This document shows, in pieces, positions 56,539 to 64,000 of a DNA stretch of 64,000 nt. Each line of letters opens with the position of its first letter. Position 1 is the first letter of the stretch. The stretch comes from Rhodococcus sp. KBS0724 (lineage in GTDB: Bacteria; Actinomycetota; Actinomycetes; Mycobacteriales; Mycobacteriaceae). The stretch covers positions 1,895,001-1,959,000 of the forward strand of contig NZ_VCBX02000001.1 of NCBI RefSeq assembly GCF_005938745.2, read 5' to 3'. The notes under the pieces were generated by a model that was not told the DNA's origin, did no database searches, and was given only the letters and a program-made list of their open reading frames with translations. The position numbers and the translations under genes are program-made.

Positions 56539-58389
56539 ATGACCAGCACGCTTCGCCAAGCAGAGAGCTACCGACTGCCGGGTGATCACCGCTGGGTGGT
56601 TGTCGATGTCGAGACGTCAGGCCTGCGGGCAGCGTCGCATCGCATGCTCAGCATCGCGGCATTGGTTCTTCGAGAAGATGGCACTGTTGAACAGCAGTTC
56701 TCGACGCTGCTCAATCCGGGGTGCGATCCGGGACCCGTCCACATCCACAACCTGACGCCTGATCGTTTGGCTGGCGCCCCACGATTTGAGGACATCGCCG
56801 ACGAGTTCGCTGAGTTGTTGTCCGGTCGAACCATGGTGGCGCACAATGCGTCGTTCGATTATGGCTTCCTCGACGCTGAATTCCAGAGAGTCGGTTCTGG
56901 TGCCCCGGTCGACAATCGTCTGTGCACGCTTGCTCTGGCGCGTCGATTGGAGCTGGATGTACCGAACCATCGCCTCGAAACCTTGGCAGAGTACTGGAAG
57001 ATCGAACAGTTCAACGCGCATGATGCGTATGACGACGCACGGGTGCTTGTCGATGTCTTCGGGCGGAGCGCAACACTTGCAGAATCACTTCAGCTTCCGC
57101 TGCCTGTGGTCGGTTGCAATGACCGTCGTGTCACTGTCTACCCACAACAGATCAAGCGGATGCCGTCGTCGTTTGCCAATCCTGGGCGCCTGGATCTTGC
57201 GCACGGCCTGGTTCAGGGGATGAAGGTTGTTATCAGCGGATCCACACGTACTCCTCGAATTGCGTTGGCAGCCCGCCTCACCGAGGCAGGGTTTGACGTG
57301 ATGAACGGAGTTAGTCGACAGACGAGTGTTGTGGTGTGTGAGAACCCCGCGTCGCAAAGCGGGAAGGTGCGTAAGGCCGGCGCCAACGGTATCCCCGTCA
57401 TCTCGGAGCAACAGCTCGACGAACTGTTGGCGCGAGCATTGCCGGGTGTGCTCAAGACAGATAGCGCTCCGATCGTAGTGTCACTGGTCCCGGAAATCGT
57501 TGTGCCGGTGCAGTCGCTGGATGGGCCAGCCCCTGTTGTCCGGTCGCCAATTGCAGCTGCCTCACCAGATCCGAACCGAAAAGCGAAGGCGTGGAATGGC
57601 CGTCGGGTCCTGATTCTTGGTGGCAGTCATCTCGACGGTGTGATTATGCGGTCACGTCTTGTTCAATTAGGTGCCCGGCCATCACTCAATCTGACCACTG
57701 CGGTCACTGACGTCTTGATGCTCGACGGAGGCCAGTCTGACAAGCGGATGGCTAGGGTTACCGAACGAGGGCTCCCACAGATAGCCGAATCCGATGTCAA
57801 CGAGGCGTTGGTTTCCGGTGTGGTTCCGGAGCACATGAAGCTTGAATCACGTTTGTCTGCACCTATTTTGATTCGTGGCGAGGCTATCGATCTTCCCGCA
57901 GCTCGGTCGGCGTGGTCGGTCAATGTTGCGTGGCGGACGGAGAACGTCGGCGGAGAATTCGATGTAGACGTGGTCGCCTTCCTTCTTGATGACACGGACA
58001 AGGTCGACTCCGATCAAGACTTCATTTTCTACAACAACGTCGCGGACGAAGATGGCGCAGTTGAGCTTTCCGTTGACGGGGACAGCGAGCAGAGTATCCG
58101 GACAGATCTCGATGCGTTACCTGCTGAATGTCGGCGTGTTGTGATCGCAGCTGCTGTCGACGGCGAACGGACTTTCGGTGACCTGGGAGCAGTCACTGTC
58201 AGTATTGACGGGTCTGACGGAACATTTGCAACGTTTGTACTTGATCTCGGGACAGTTGAACGAACGATGGTGCTCACGGAGATCTATCGGCGCGGAGATG
58301 TCTGGCGTCTCCGCGCCGTTGGTCAGGGCTACGATCACGATCTTGGTGCGATGGCAGTCGGCTACGGCGTTGAGGTAGATGAAGACTGA
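56539..58389 (+). CDS. DEDDh exonuclease-BRCT-BRCT-TerD-like fusion
   Basis: A 616-residue multi-domain protein. Residues of about 17-185: DEDDh exonuclease of the DnaQ type (VVVDVETSG, VAHNASFDYGFL, NAHDAYDDARVL; the D-E, D, D and H residues are present). Residues of about 226-305: BRCT (MKVVISGSTRTPRIALAARL). Residues of about 352-425: a second BRCT-like domain (RRVLILGGSHLDGVIMRSRL). Residues of about 437-616: TerD-like (VDVVAFLLDDTDKVDSDQDFIFYNN, TMVLTEIYRRGDVWRLRAVGQGYDHDLGAMAVGYGV). The TerD acidic loop is incomplete. GGAGGT stands seven bases before ATG 56539. It is 62 bases after the preceding gene and closes the MORC/Z1 operon. Confidence 0.87.
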   Translation: MTSTLRQAESYRLPGDHRWVVVDVETSGLRAASHRMLSIAALVLREDGTVEQQFSTLLNPGCDPGPVHIHNLTPDRLAGAPRFEDIADEFAELLSGRTMVAHNASFDYGFLDAEFQRVGSGAPVDNRLCTLALARRLELDVPNHRLETLAEYWKIEQFNAHDAYDDARVLVDVFGRSATLAESLQLPLPVVGCNDRRVTVYPQQIKRMPSSFANPGRLDLAHGLVQGMKVVISGSTRTPRIALAARLTEAGFDVMNGVSRQTSVVVCENPASQSGKVRKAGANGIPVISEQQLDELLARALPGVLKTDSAPIVVSLVPEIVVPVQSLDGPAPVVRSPIAAASPDPNRKAKAWNGRRVLILGGSHLDGVIMRSRLVQLGARPSLNLTTAVTDVLMLDGGQSDKRMARVTERGLPQIAESDVNEALVSGVVPEHMKLESRLSAPILIRGEAIDLPAARSAWSVNVAWRTENVGGEFDVDVVAFLLDDTDKVDSDQDFIFYNNVADEDGAVELSVDGDSEQSIRTDLDALPAECRRVVIAAAVDGERTFGDLGAVTVSIDGSDGTFATFVLDLGTVERTMVLTEIYRRGDVWRLRAVGQGYDHDLGAMAVGYGVEVDED

Positions 58390-58460
58390 ACGTACTCGCG
58401 TGATCGCACACTGCCAGGAGAGGCCTTGGGCCATTTCCACTCCGGCAGGATGGTAAAGGT

Positions 58461-58839
58461 ATGGAACTACGTTTAGCGGGCCAATCGGTCACGCGCATCC
58501 TCGTAGATGTCGATATTTATATTGAATTCGAAGGTAGCGCTACTCTGGAGTTCGCAGAATTCGAACTTGTCGATGAGTCGCGGTACGGGCGTTTAGCAGT
58601 TACGCAGTCGAATCTTGGAGTGGGTGTGAACGCGGCGTTGCGGCTGCGAACCGACGGTGTTTGAGCGCGCATAGTAACGACGTTGGTTCGCTGTTCGTGG
58701 CGTTTGAGGGGGTACTCGCCTAGAGGCTCCATACGGCGAGAATGAAGCCTGGGAATTCAGTGCGGCGGAGGGCAGGCGCGTGATCTCGGGGCCTGACGGA
58801 AAAATGACGACGTGGTCGGGAAGCGGAGAAGAATTGTGA
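58461..58839 (+). pseudogene. DUF6188-like gene with two frameshifts
   Basis: An opening frame (58461-58664) encodes MELRLAGQSVTRILVDVDIY and ends early with TGA after LRTDGV. The likely continuation is readable in other frames: SAHSNDVGSLFVAFEG (58664-58711), then after a further shift in a run of five G (58708-58712), GTRLEAPYGENEAWEFSAAE to a stop at 58837-58839. Joined, these pieces give about 125 residues, the size and pattern of small actinobacterial DUF6188-like proteins (recalled from memory). Two single-base losses explain the two shifts, so it is a recent pseudogene. The short 67-residue reading alone may still be translated. Confidence 0.62.
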
Positions 58840-58844
58840 GACAG

Positions 58845-59118
58845 ATGAAGTCGGTTTCGGCTTCGGAGATCTCGGCTGTCCGTCCGCGGCGGCACTGTCA
58901 TACGCCAAGGATTCGATAGAAATGTGACGCTGTATCTGTCGGACCATGGAAGCCTGGTATTGAATACGACCTTCAGGTTGACTGCACCTGACGGCGTGTT
59001 GGTCGAAATAGCTCCCGGTGCAGAAAATGGTTACTTCTCGACTGGCATTGTTCTGGAGGTTGCTGCAGGGACTGTTAATCCTGGGTGGTGTTGGCTTCGT
59101 TGGAGCGGGCGTGGCTAA
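58845..59118 (+). pseudogene. Truncated second DUF6188-like gene
   Basis: The frame ending at 59118 encodes LSVRGGTVIRQGFDRNVTLY, then LSDHGSLVLNTTFRLTAPDG, the N-terminal half of a protein like the neighbouring pseudogene (charged turn, hydrophobic strands, FRL/FEL then xPDG). An ATG at 58845 exists in another frame, so the start is also shifted. The second half is absent. It looks like a decayed relative, though similarity is weak. Confidence 0.45.
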
Positions 59119-59179
59119 GTGACCGGCCTCGTCGCTGGCGACGGTGTAGATGCGGTCGATGTGTTATGTGGCTTGGACT

Positions 59180-59950
59180 TCAGAACAGCGTGGGCATTGC
59201 ACGTTCGCCGTGACGAGCCTCGGTAACCCGGGCAGTCCACCGCTTTACCAGCCATATCTCGATCAGCTCGGGGTTTGTCCGGGCCTTGGTAGCCCATGAG
59301 GTGACCAACTGGTTGTAGCGGTGATAACGACGCAACGTGAAACTGCTGACGGATGGATCTTCCAGCCAACCTTCGTGTATCAGTGTTGAGACACCGAACT
59401 GGTCGATCAACTGTGCGCGGCCGCCTTCTACTGTTACGTCAGCAGCCCACATGAATGCCGATAGCAGTGAGACTCCAACGCCCGGGGTCACTGGCCACCC
59501 CGACCATGTGTCACGGTGGACATTCGGCAAGGTTCGAGACTTCATGCAGTAATCGAGGACCGACTTGATCGACTTCATCGGATCATCGCCTTCGTTGACC
59601 TGCGTGTCGAAGACATCGGGGAATCTGCGATTGAATCGGCGACTGCGCTGAGCGCTCTGCCACGCCGCGCATAGAAATAGCAGGCCGAGGCCAGCATGGT
59701 CGGCTTCGATGAGTTCGCTGCGAGGGTGAAGGTCGTTGCGCTGCACCGTTCCCACTCCGGCAGTGACAATCTTTCCGTCGTCGTCTCTTCCACGCAATCG
59801 GATCTCGTGTTTGGCCATTAGTAAATGCGAATTCCACCAGTCCAGATCTACTCGGGTTCCGTCATCGAGTACGTGCAGATCGTAAGCCCGTGCCTGACAC
59901 CATTGAACGCACGCCTCTGGCGGCTCGAATCCTTCATCCTCGATTTGCAT
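59180..59950 (-). CDS. Unrecognised soluble protein divergent from the HNH gene
   Basis: A 256-residue protein starting MQIEDEGFEPPEACVQWCQARAYDLHVLDDG-like (ATG 59950, AGGA nine bases upstream); a longer reading to 60304 would be antisense to the HNH gene and is rejected. The middle has HAGLGLLFLCAAWQSAQRSRRFNRRF and the C terminus is helical (LRRYHRYNQLVTSWATK). No known family is seen. It faces away from the HNH nuclease across a 130-base gap, suggesting a divergent promoter pair, perhaps nuclease and modulator. Confidence 0.62.
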   Translation of the reverse strand: MQIEDEGFEPPEACVQWCQARAYDLHVLDDGTRVDLDWWNSHLLMAKHEIRLRGRDDDGKIVTAGVGTVQRNDLHPRSELIEADHAGLGLLFLCAAWQSAQRSRRFNRRFPDVFDTQVNEGDDPMKSIKSVLDYCMKSRTLPNVHRDTWSGWPVTPGVGVSLLSAFMWAADVTVEGGRAQLIDQFGVSTLIHEGWLEDPSVSSFTLRRYHRYNQLVTSWATKARTNPELIEIWLVKRWTARVTEARHGERAMPTLF

Positions 59951-60080
59951 GTGCCGATCCTGGCACGGCTCACCGACATATGGCTGCGGTCGCCGGCGTG
60001 GTGCCGGGATTGAGTTAGTCGGCTCCGATAGCGTGACTACCTGTGCGTGTGCACAAAACATGTGGGGATAGGACGTTTGG

Positions 60081-61016
60081 GTGACTGACATTGTGAGCAT
60101 CGCGCACGGCGCTGAGGATTTCGATACGCGACTGCGACGCGAAGCAATGCAGTTTCTTACGGTGCGAACCAACGACGGTCTCGACTCGATCAGTAAGCAA
60201 GAGTTGCTCGATTTCACCATTGACGGCGAAATGTTCAGACTGATGGATCCCCAACGGGGTATCCGCAAGCCACGCCAACTATCGTCAGCTCTTTCGATCA
60301 GCACGGTCTATCGCCGTGAAGGCGCTGACCGACCATACGAGGATGCGGTCGGAGCCGACGGATTTCTTCGGTACAAGTGGAGCGGTGTGGACCCGGATCA
60401 CCAGGACAACCGCGGGCTGCGGGCTGCGATGGAGCAGAAAGTGCCGTTGATCTGGTTCTTCGGCGTGGGACCTGGGCAGTTTCAGCCGGTTTTTCCCGTC
60501 TACCTCGTTGGCGAAGAGGTGGGACTCCATCAGTTTGTCGTTGCCACTGAATTTGCTCGTGATCTCCACGTGACGGATTCTCCGATCGAATCTCATCTTC
60601 GCCGTTACCTGATCGCAGAAACTAAGCGCCGACTCCACCAGCCGGTATTCCGAGCGACAGTGATGAGGGCCTACGAAACGCGTTGCGCTGTCTGCTCTTT
60701 AGGTCACAGCTCATTGCTTGACGCGGCACATATTGTGCCCGATTCCGATGAGGCTGGAGTCGCTTCGGTACGAAATGGGTTGGCAATGTGCAAGATTCAC
60801 CATGCTGCATTTGATGTGAATATTCTGGGTATCAGTCCAGATCTTGTCGTTGAGATCAGACAGGATCTTCTCGAAGAGATCGATGGTCCGATGTTGGAGC
60901 ACGGGCTGAAGGAGCGGCACGGTCAGAAGCTGATGGTGATTCCAGCCATAAGATCTGAGCGTCCCGACCCGGAGTTGCTTGCATTGAGCTACAAGAAGTT
61001 TCAGTCCGCTGGCTGA
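60081..61016 (+). CDS. HNH endonuclease with an unassigned N-terminal domain
   Basis: A 311-residue protein. Near residues 195-240 is an HNH module: CAVC, then DAAHIVPDSD, NGLAMCKIHHAAFD (catalytic His of AHIVP, Asn, final His). The N-terminal 170 residues (RKPRQLSSALSISTVY, GADGFLRYKWSG, VPLIWFFGVGPGQFQPVFPVYLVG) have the order of a small beta-barrel reader domain like those fused to HNH in modification-dependent nucleases, but I cannot name it. GTG 60081 has AGGA seven bases upstream. It may be a restriction enzyme against modified DNA; that is inferred. Confidence 0.8.
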   Translation: MTDIVSIAHGAEDFDTRLRREAMQFLTVRTNDGLDSISKQELLDFTIDGEMFRLMDPQRGIRKPRQLSSALSISTVYRREGADRPYEDAVGADGFLRYKWSGVDPDHQDNRGLRAAMEQKVPLIWFFGVGPGQFQPVFPVYLVGEEVGLHQFVVATEFARDLHVTDSPIESHLRRYLIAETKRRLHQPVFRATVMRAYETRCAVCSLGHSSLLDAAHIVPDSDEAGVASVRNGLAMCKIHHAAFDVNILGISPDLVVEIRQDLLEEIDGPMLEHGLKERHGQKLMVIPAIRSERPDPELLALSYKKFQSAG

Positions 61017-61350
61017 CATTGCTGACGATGTGAATTCCAGGACTTGTCGTCGAGTCCGTACAATGTGTCAGCGAACTACTCGTGTCAATCCTTGGCTGGA
61101 CCGAAATATCACTGTAGGAATCGGTCGACGGCTGGCCGTTGCGCATACCAAGGATGAATGTGGGCCGCGTTTTTAATCACGGACGGCAAGTCATTTTCAA
61201 AGGTCTGAGCCGTTGGATTCTTCGGTTCAGCCCCGGCCGACGGGGATAGCGAGCCGTACGCGCGCGTGCATCGCTGTAGTTAAAGAGATGCACGCGCGCA
61301 ACGCAAAACGAGGAAGCCGTCTTCGGATCTAGTGATCCGTGGGTTGTTGC
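61017..61350. other. Intergenic region between convergent HNH and YbjN-like genes
   Basis: No gene is seen in these 334 bases. A strong inverted repeat with 13-bp arms, gcgcgcgtgcatc (61260-61272) and gatgcacgcgcgc (61287-61299), is separated by 14 bases and may serve as a two-way terminator. Confidence 0.5.
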
Positions 61351-61950
61351 CTACTTGCTGGGCGTCGACGCGACTGCTTTGATATCGATCTCGCTCTCGG
61401 CTGCGTCATCGCCGCAATCACAGTCACAATCGTCGCCGCAGCCGCCGGTGTTGCATTCGCCGGCGTAGCTGTCGTCGTCCTCATCGCAGTCGAGAGTGCC
61501 GCCGAAGGACTCAGCAAAATCGTCGTCGAGTTCGTGAGTAAAGGCGTGCACCTCGTCAACCAGGTTGAGGAGATGCTGCGGAGCGAAGGGGTCCGCATCA
61601 AGCATTGTCGAGACCAGCAGGTGGTCGCCGCTGAAGGCGAAGCGCAGGCGCGGCCATTCCTGCGCGAGTTCGATCAGCTGCGTTGCGGCATGGGCAGGAT
61701 TGCCGAGGCCGGTGAGAACCGACGACCAGACGTTGATCTGCGGGCCGTCATCCGCGACCGTCACGTAGACTACAAACCCGTGAACGGGCACGACAATATC
61801 GCCGTCGTCATCGGTGTCAGGCTCGCTGCCGAGAAGTTCAGCGAGAGTCTGAGTGCACAGGCGAACCAATTCGTCGCGCTCGTCCGTCACCAGGGCAATG
61901 GCGCCGTTGATGTGGAGGGGCTGGTCGGCGGTCGTGTCGTGGTCGCTCAT
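61351..61950 (-). CDS. YbjN-like protein with a Cys/Asp-rich tail
   Basis: A 199-residue protein. Residues of about 25-150 have the alpha/beta pattern of YbjN/T3SS-chaperone-like domains (GFVVYVTVADDGPQINVWSSVL, RLRFAFSGDHLLVSTMLDAD, LLNLVDEVHAFTHELDDDFAESF). The last 40 residues are extreme: DCDEDDDSYAGECNTGGCGD then DCDCDCGDDAAES, with seven cysteines among many Asp, which could bind metal. Starts at ATG 61950 with GAGGA just upstream. Function unknown. Confidence 0.75.
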   Translation of the reverse strand: MSDHDTTADQPLHINGAIALVTDERDELVRLCTQTLAELLGSEPDTDDDGDIVVPVHGFVVYVTVADDGPQINVWSSVLTGLGNPAHAATQLIELAQEWPRLRFAFSGDHLLVSTMLDADPFAPQHLLNLVDEVHAFTHELDDDFAESFGGTLDCDEDDDSYAGECNTGGCGDDCDCDCGDDAAESEIDIKAVASTPSK

Positions 61951-62159
61951 GGATCCTCATGTTCTGTGCCAGTCCGAGCAGGCGCTTGGCACTGTTTTCG
62001 TGCGGTGGGTGTCAGGTCTACGGTAGTCGGCGCTCACTATTGTCTGCTTAGTGGATGATCAAGAATGTTCGCGTCGGCTCGTGATGAGCGGGACCTAACT
62101 GCCGCAGAGCGATGTAGCTCGAGTCCCGGAAAATCCGACAGCGTTGTGGCAGTGAGTAT
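61951..62159. other. Gene-poor intergenic stretch
   Basis: I see no convincing gene here; possible promoter of the YbjN-like gene on the minus strand. It leads into a zone of decayed coding remnants. Confidence 0.3.
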
Positions 62160-62349
62160 CTCGGCCTGTCGGTGGGAAGATCGAGTCTCCACAATCGGCG
62201 AGGCAGTTATAAAGGTTGGGGAGTGCGTCCGATACGAGTACAACGTCCGCGCCCGGTGGAGCCACACGTTGGTCCTCGAGGAGATTGTCGAAGACCAGAC
62301 GACTGAGGCGCCGTCCTGTCTCAGCGGCGAGAGCGCTTTGTTCTCATAG
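62160..62349 (+). pseudogene. Remnant of a pRiA4b ORF-3 domain
   Basis: The plus frame ending at 62349 encodes VGECVRYEYNVRARWSHTLV then LEEIVEDQTTEAPSCLSGES, which parallels SPGDMIQYRYGRAGAWRHSV and the following CIEGIGACPPEE block of the intact protein at 2922. It stops exactly at the ACPPED position. Only about 50-60 residues of the domain remain, without its N-terminal or C-terminal part, so it is a fragment. Confidence 0.6.
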
Positions 62350-62385
62350 AGCCCGATGCGGCAGTCGCAACGACAGTAGCGCTCG

Positions 62386-62717
62386 ATGTCGGTTCATTGC
62401 CCACCGAAAATATTTGCAGCAGTTGCCAAAGCGGAGATTTCTAGTAGATATGACAACTACTTCGAGGTGATGCGTCTGACCGAGCCGAACTTGGTTGAAA
62501 CAGTGAATGGATCGCCACCATTGCCGGGAGTGATTCGCGAACACAGTGCTCTTCGACGTTGCAAAGACGCTCAAGTTGGTCCGCAACAGACGGAGCACGG
62601 CTCGACGACGACGATTGGACCTGGATTGTGCGCGACACCCTCCGGTACCTGCGAATGATCGCGAAATGGTCCTGTCGAAGTAGTGGACAGATCAGATCGA
62701 GCGTCGATTTCAATTGA
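62386..62717 (+). pseudogene. Decayed coding remnant, two frames
   Basis: Frame 1 (from 62386) reads MSVHCPPKIFAAVAKAEISS and on to 62658; frame 2 from about 62592 reads GARLDDDDWTWIVRDTLRYL and on to a stop at 62717, which looks coding in composition. The parts do not join in one frame. No family is recognised. It may be the tail of one broken gene. Confidence 0.35.
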
Positions 62718-63058
62718 TGCCGAGTTGTTATATGCGCTGGAAGCGCGTGATTTTTCGGCGTCCGTCTCCTGAATCTTTTCTGGCGGGAAAATATCTGAGT
62801 TTTTGTTCGAAATTGCCGTCATGCTAGGGTCGATTCTCAGTTGTTGAATTGCGTGGTCGAGCCAAAAGCTTGCGCAGAAGATTTATTTTGTGGAGGTTGG
62901 GTTTCGGAAAAAACGAAGTGCGTGTTGCTAGTCAATTGAATATGTGACCGGTGTGGGTATGACGGTCGCTCCTAGGGCGTGCAGAATCGAAGCGCAAAGA
63001 TCCTGAACAGGGGTTTTTGCGCGTTTGTTCTGCCGATTATGTGCGAAGGATGTGGCGT
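62718..63058 (+). promoter_or_regulatory. Upstream region of the symporter gene
   Basis: About 340 bases without a gene and lower in GC than its surroundings, as expected for a promoter region. No symmetric element stands out. Confidence 0.35.
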
Positions 63059-64000
63059 GTGACGGGGTCCGACATGGTCCAGTTCAGTACATTGGTAATT
63101 GTTTCACTGCTTGTTGCTTTTTATGGTGGAACTTTTCTGATTTCTCTTCGTATCGGTAAGAAGCAGGAAAATGCCGACGGTTTTATGACTGCCGGAAATA
63201 AATTAGGATTTGGTGTTTCGGCTGCGAGTATGACGGCCACCTGGATTTGGGCGTCGTCGATGTATGCGTCCGCCACTTCCGGCTACACCTACGGAATCTC
63301 CGGCCCTATCCACTACGGTTTGTGGGGCGCGTTGATGATTCTCTTCATTTATCCGTTTGGCCAGCGAATTCGCAAAGTGGCGCCGAAAGCCCACACGCTG
63401 GCCGAGGTCATGTACGCCCGGCATGGACGCTCGAGTCAGCTGATGCTCGCGGGCTCCAATATCGTCGGCAGTCTCATCAGTTTGATGTCGAACTTCCTCG
63501 CTGGTGGTCTGCTGATCGCGCTGCTTTCCCCGTTCAATTTCATTCAGGGTGTCTTCATCGTTGCGCTGGGCGTTTTGCTGTACACGCTGTGGTCGGGTTT
63601 CCGCGCTTCGGTGTTGACCGACTTTGTGCAGTTGATCGGAATGCTTGGTGCGGTAGCGGTTTTGGTGCCGTTCATCTTCTTTGCCGCAGGGTTCCCCGCG
63701 GCCTTCGAATCCGGTGCAGGCAACCTCACAGCGGAGCAGAGCAACTTCTTCTCGAGTGTTGCCTTCTTCGAACAGGGCGCGCCGTACATCGCGGCCGTTC
63801 TCGCTTACGCGATTGGCAACCAGACCATCGCTCAACGTCTGTTCGCGGTTCGCGAAGACCTGATCAAGCCCACCTTCATCACCGCCACCGTGGGATATGG
63901 CGCAACGGTCATCGGTGTCGGAATGCTGGGCGTTCTCGCGCTGTACCTCGGAATCGAGCCGATGGATGGCGACGTCAACAACCTGATTCCGCAGATGGCC
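63059..64000 (+). CDS. SSS-family sodium/solute symporter, N-terminal part (runs off window)
   Basis: The frame is open from GTG 63059 (AAGGA eight bases upstream; ATG 63074 is an alternative) to the window end, giving at least 314 residues. Hydrophobic helices alternate with hallmark blocks: ADGFMTAGNKLGFGVSAASM, TWIWASSMYASATSGYTYGISGPIHYG, AEVMYARHG, YTLWSGFRASVLTDFVQ and ALNQTIAQRLFAV-like (IGNQTIAQRLFAVRE). This is the SSS (SLC5) pattern, close to urea-transporter type members (DUR3-like). Substrate is not certain. The C terminus lies outside the window. Confidence 0.85.
   Translation, partial: MTGSDMVQFSTLVIVSLLVAFYGGTFLISLRIGKKQENADGFMTAGNKLGFGVSAASMTATWIWASSMYASATSGYTYGISGPIHYGLWGALMILFIYPFGQRIRKVAPKAHTLAEVMYARHGRSSQLMLAGSNIVGSLISLMSNFLAGGLLIALLSPFNFIQGVFIVALGVLLYTLWSGFRASVLTDFVQLIGMLGAVAVLVPFIFFAAGFPAAFESGAGNLTAEQSNFFSSVAFFEQGAPYIAAVLAYAIGNQTIAQRLFAVREDLIKPTFITATVGYGATVIGVGMLGVLALYLGIEPMDGDVNNLIPQMA

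Noticed and set aside
59951..60304. N-terminal 118-residue extension of the minus-strand gene at 59180
   Set aside because: It is antisense to the start of the HNH gene and lacks protein character; ATG 59950 has an AGGA site.

Overview
The window is a stretch of actinobacterial chromosome, most likely from a mycolic-acid-containing genus such as Rhodococcus. Supporting signs are high GC with many GTG/TTG starts and ATGA/GTGA stop-start overlaps, two tandem antigen-85/mycolyltransferase-type secreted esterases, a close match (from memory) to the mycobacterial cyclic-nucleotide phosphodiesterase Rv0805, and an Rv3406-like sulfate-ester dioxygenase. Species is not claimed. No database search was run; all family names come from motif recognition.

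Layout. 1-2750: the 3' part of a 23S rRNA, a spacer with two hairpins, a 5S rRNA and a strong rrn terminator. 2922-14970: a pRiA4b ORF-3-like protein, then (minus strand) a SWIM/SNF2 helicase and a canonical TerD, the esterase pair, a dicarboxylate symporter, the Rv0805-like phosphodiesterase and a Stealth-type sugar-phosphate transferase. 15355-37798: a 22.4-kb, 13-gene, one-direction, tightly overlapping gene set. It encodes a transmembrane VWA protein, a tubulin-like GTPase (Tubulin_2 type), a large membrane protein, an FN3-like protein, a GAP1-like protein, a cytosolic VWA protein, a zinc-knuckle TRAFAC-like GTPase, a GAP1-middle/TerD-like fusion, a small membrane protein, a DUF4407-like membrane coiled-coil protein, an unknown protein and a pseudokinase-like protein. 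This is the most interesting region. It fits the general pattern of GTPase/VWA/TerD stress or conflict systems, but the exact combination looks unusual.

37856-48483: more ordinary cargo, namely a small secreted protein, an NTF2-like protein, a TAT-lipoprotein-dependent ABC importer with two permeases and a fused double ATPase, the TauD-type dioxygenase (probably organic sulfate uptake and desulfation), a zinc-ribbon protein, an MBL-fold hydrolase and an LLM flavin oxidoreductase. 48582-58389: a second dense operon with a protein carrying a sigma-70 region-4-like helix-turn-helix, a MORC-like GHKL ATPase, a Z1-type superfamily 2 ATPase, a ParA ATPase, a small partner, and a DEDDh exonuclease-BRCT-BRCT-TerD-like fusion. 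Its MORC+Z1 core resembles predicted restriction-like systems.

58400-63050 is a decay zone: DUF6188-like pseudogenes with traceable frameshifts, an HNH nuclease with a divergent neighbour, a YbjN-like protein with a Cys/Asp-rich tail, and a remnant of a pRiA4b ORF-3 domain. The window ends inside an SSS-family sodium/solute symporter. Three TerD-type domains occur in three different architectures (4421, 32040, 56539), which suggests a region that collects Ter-related stress or defence modules.
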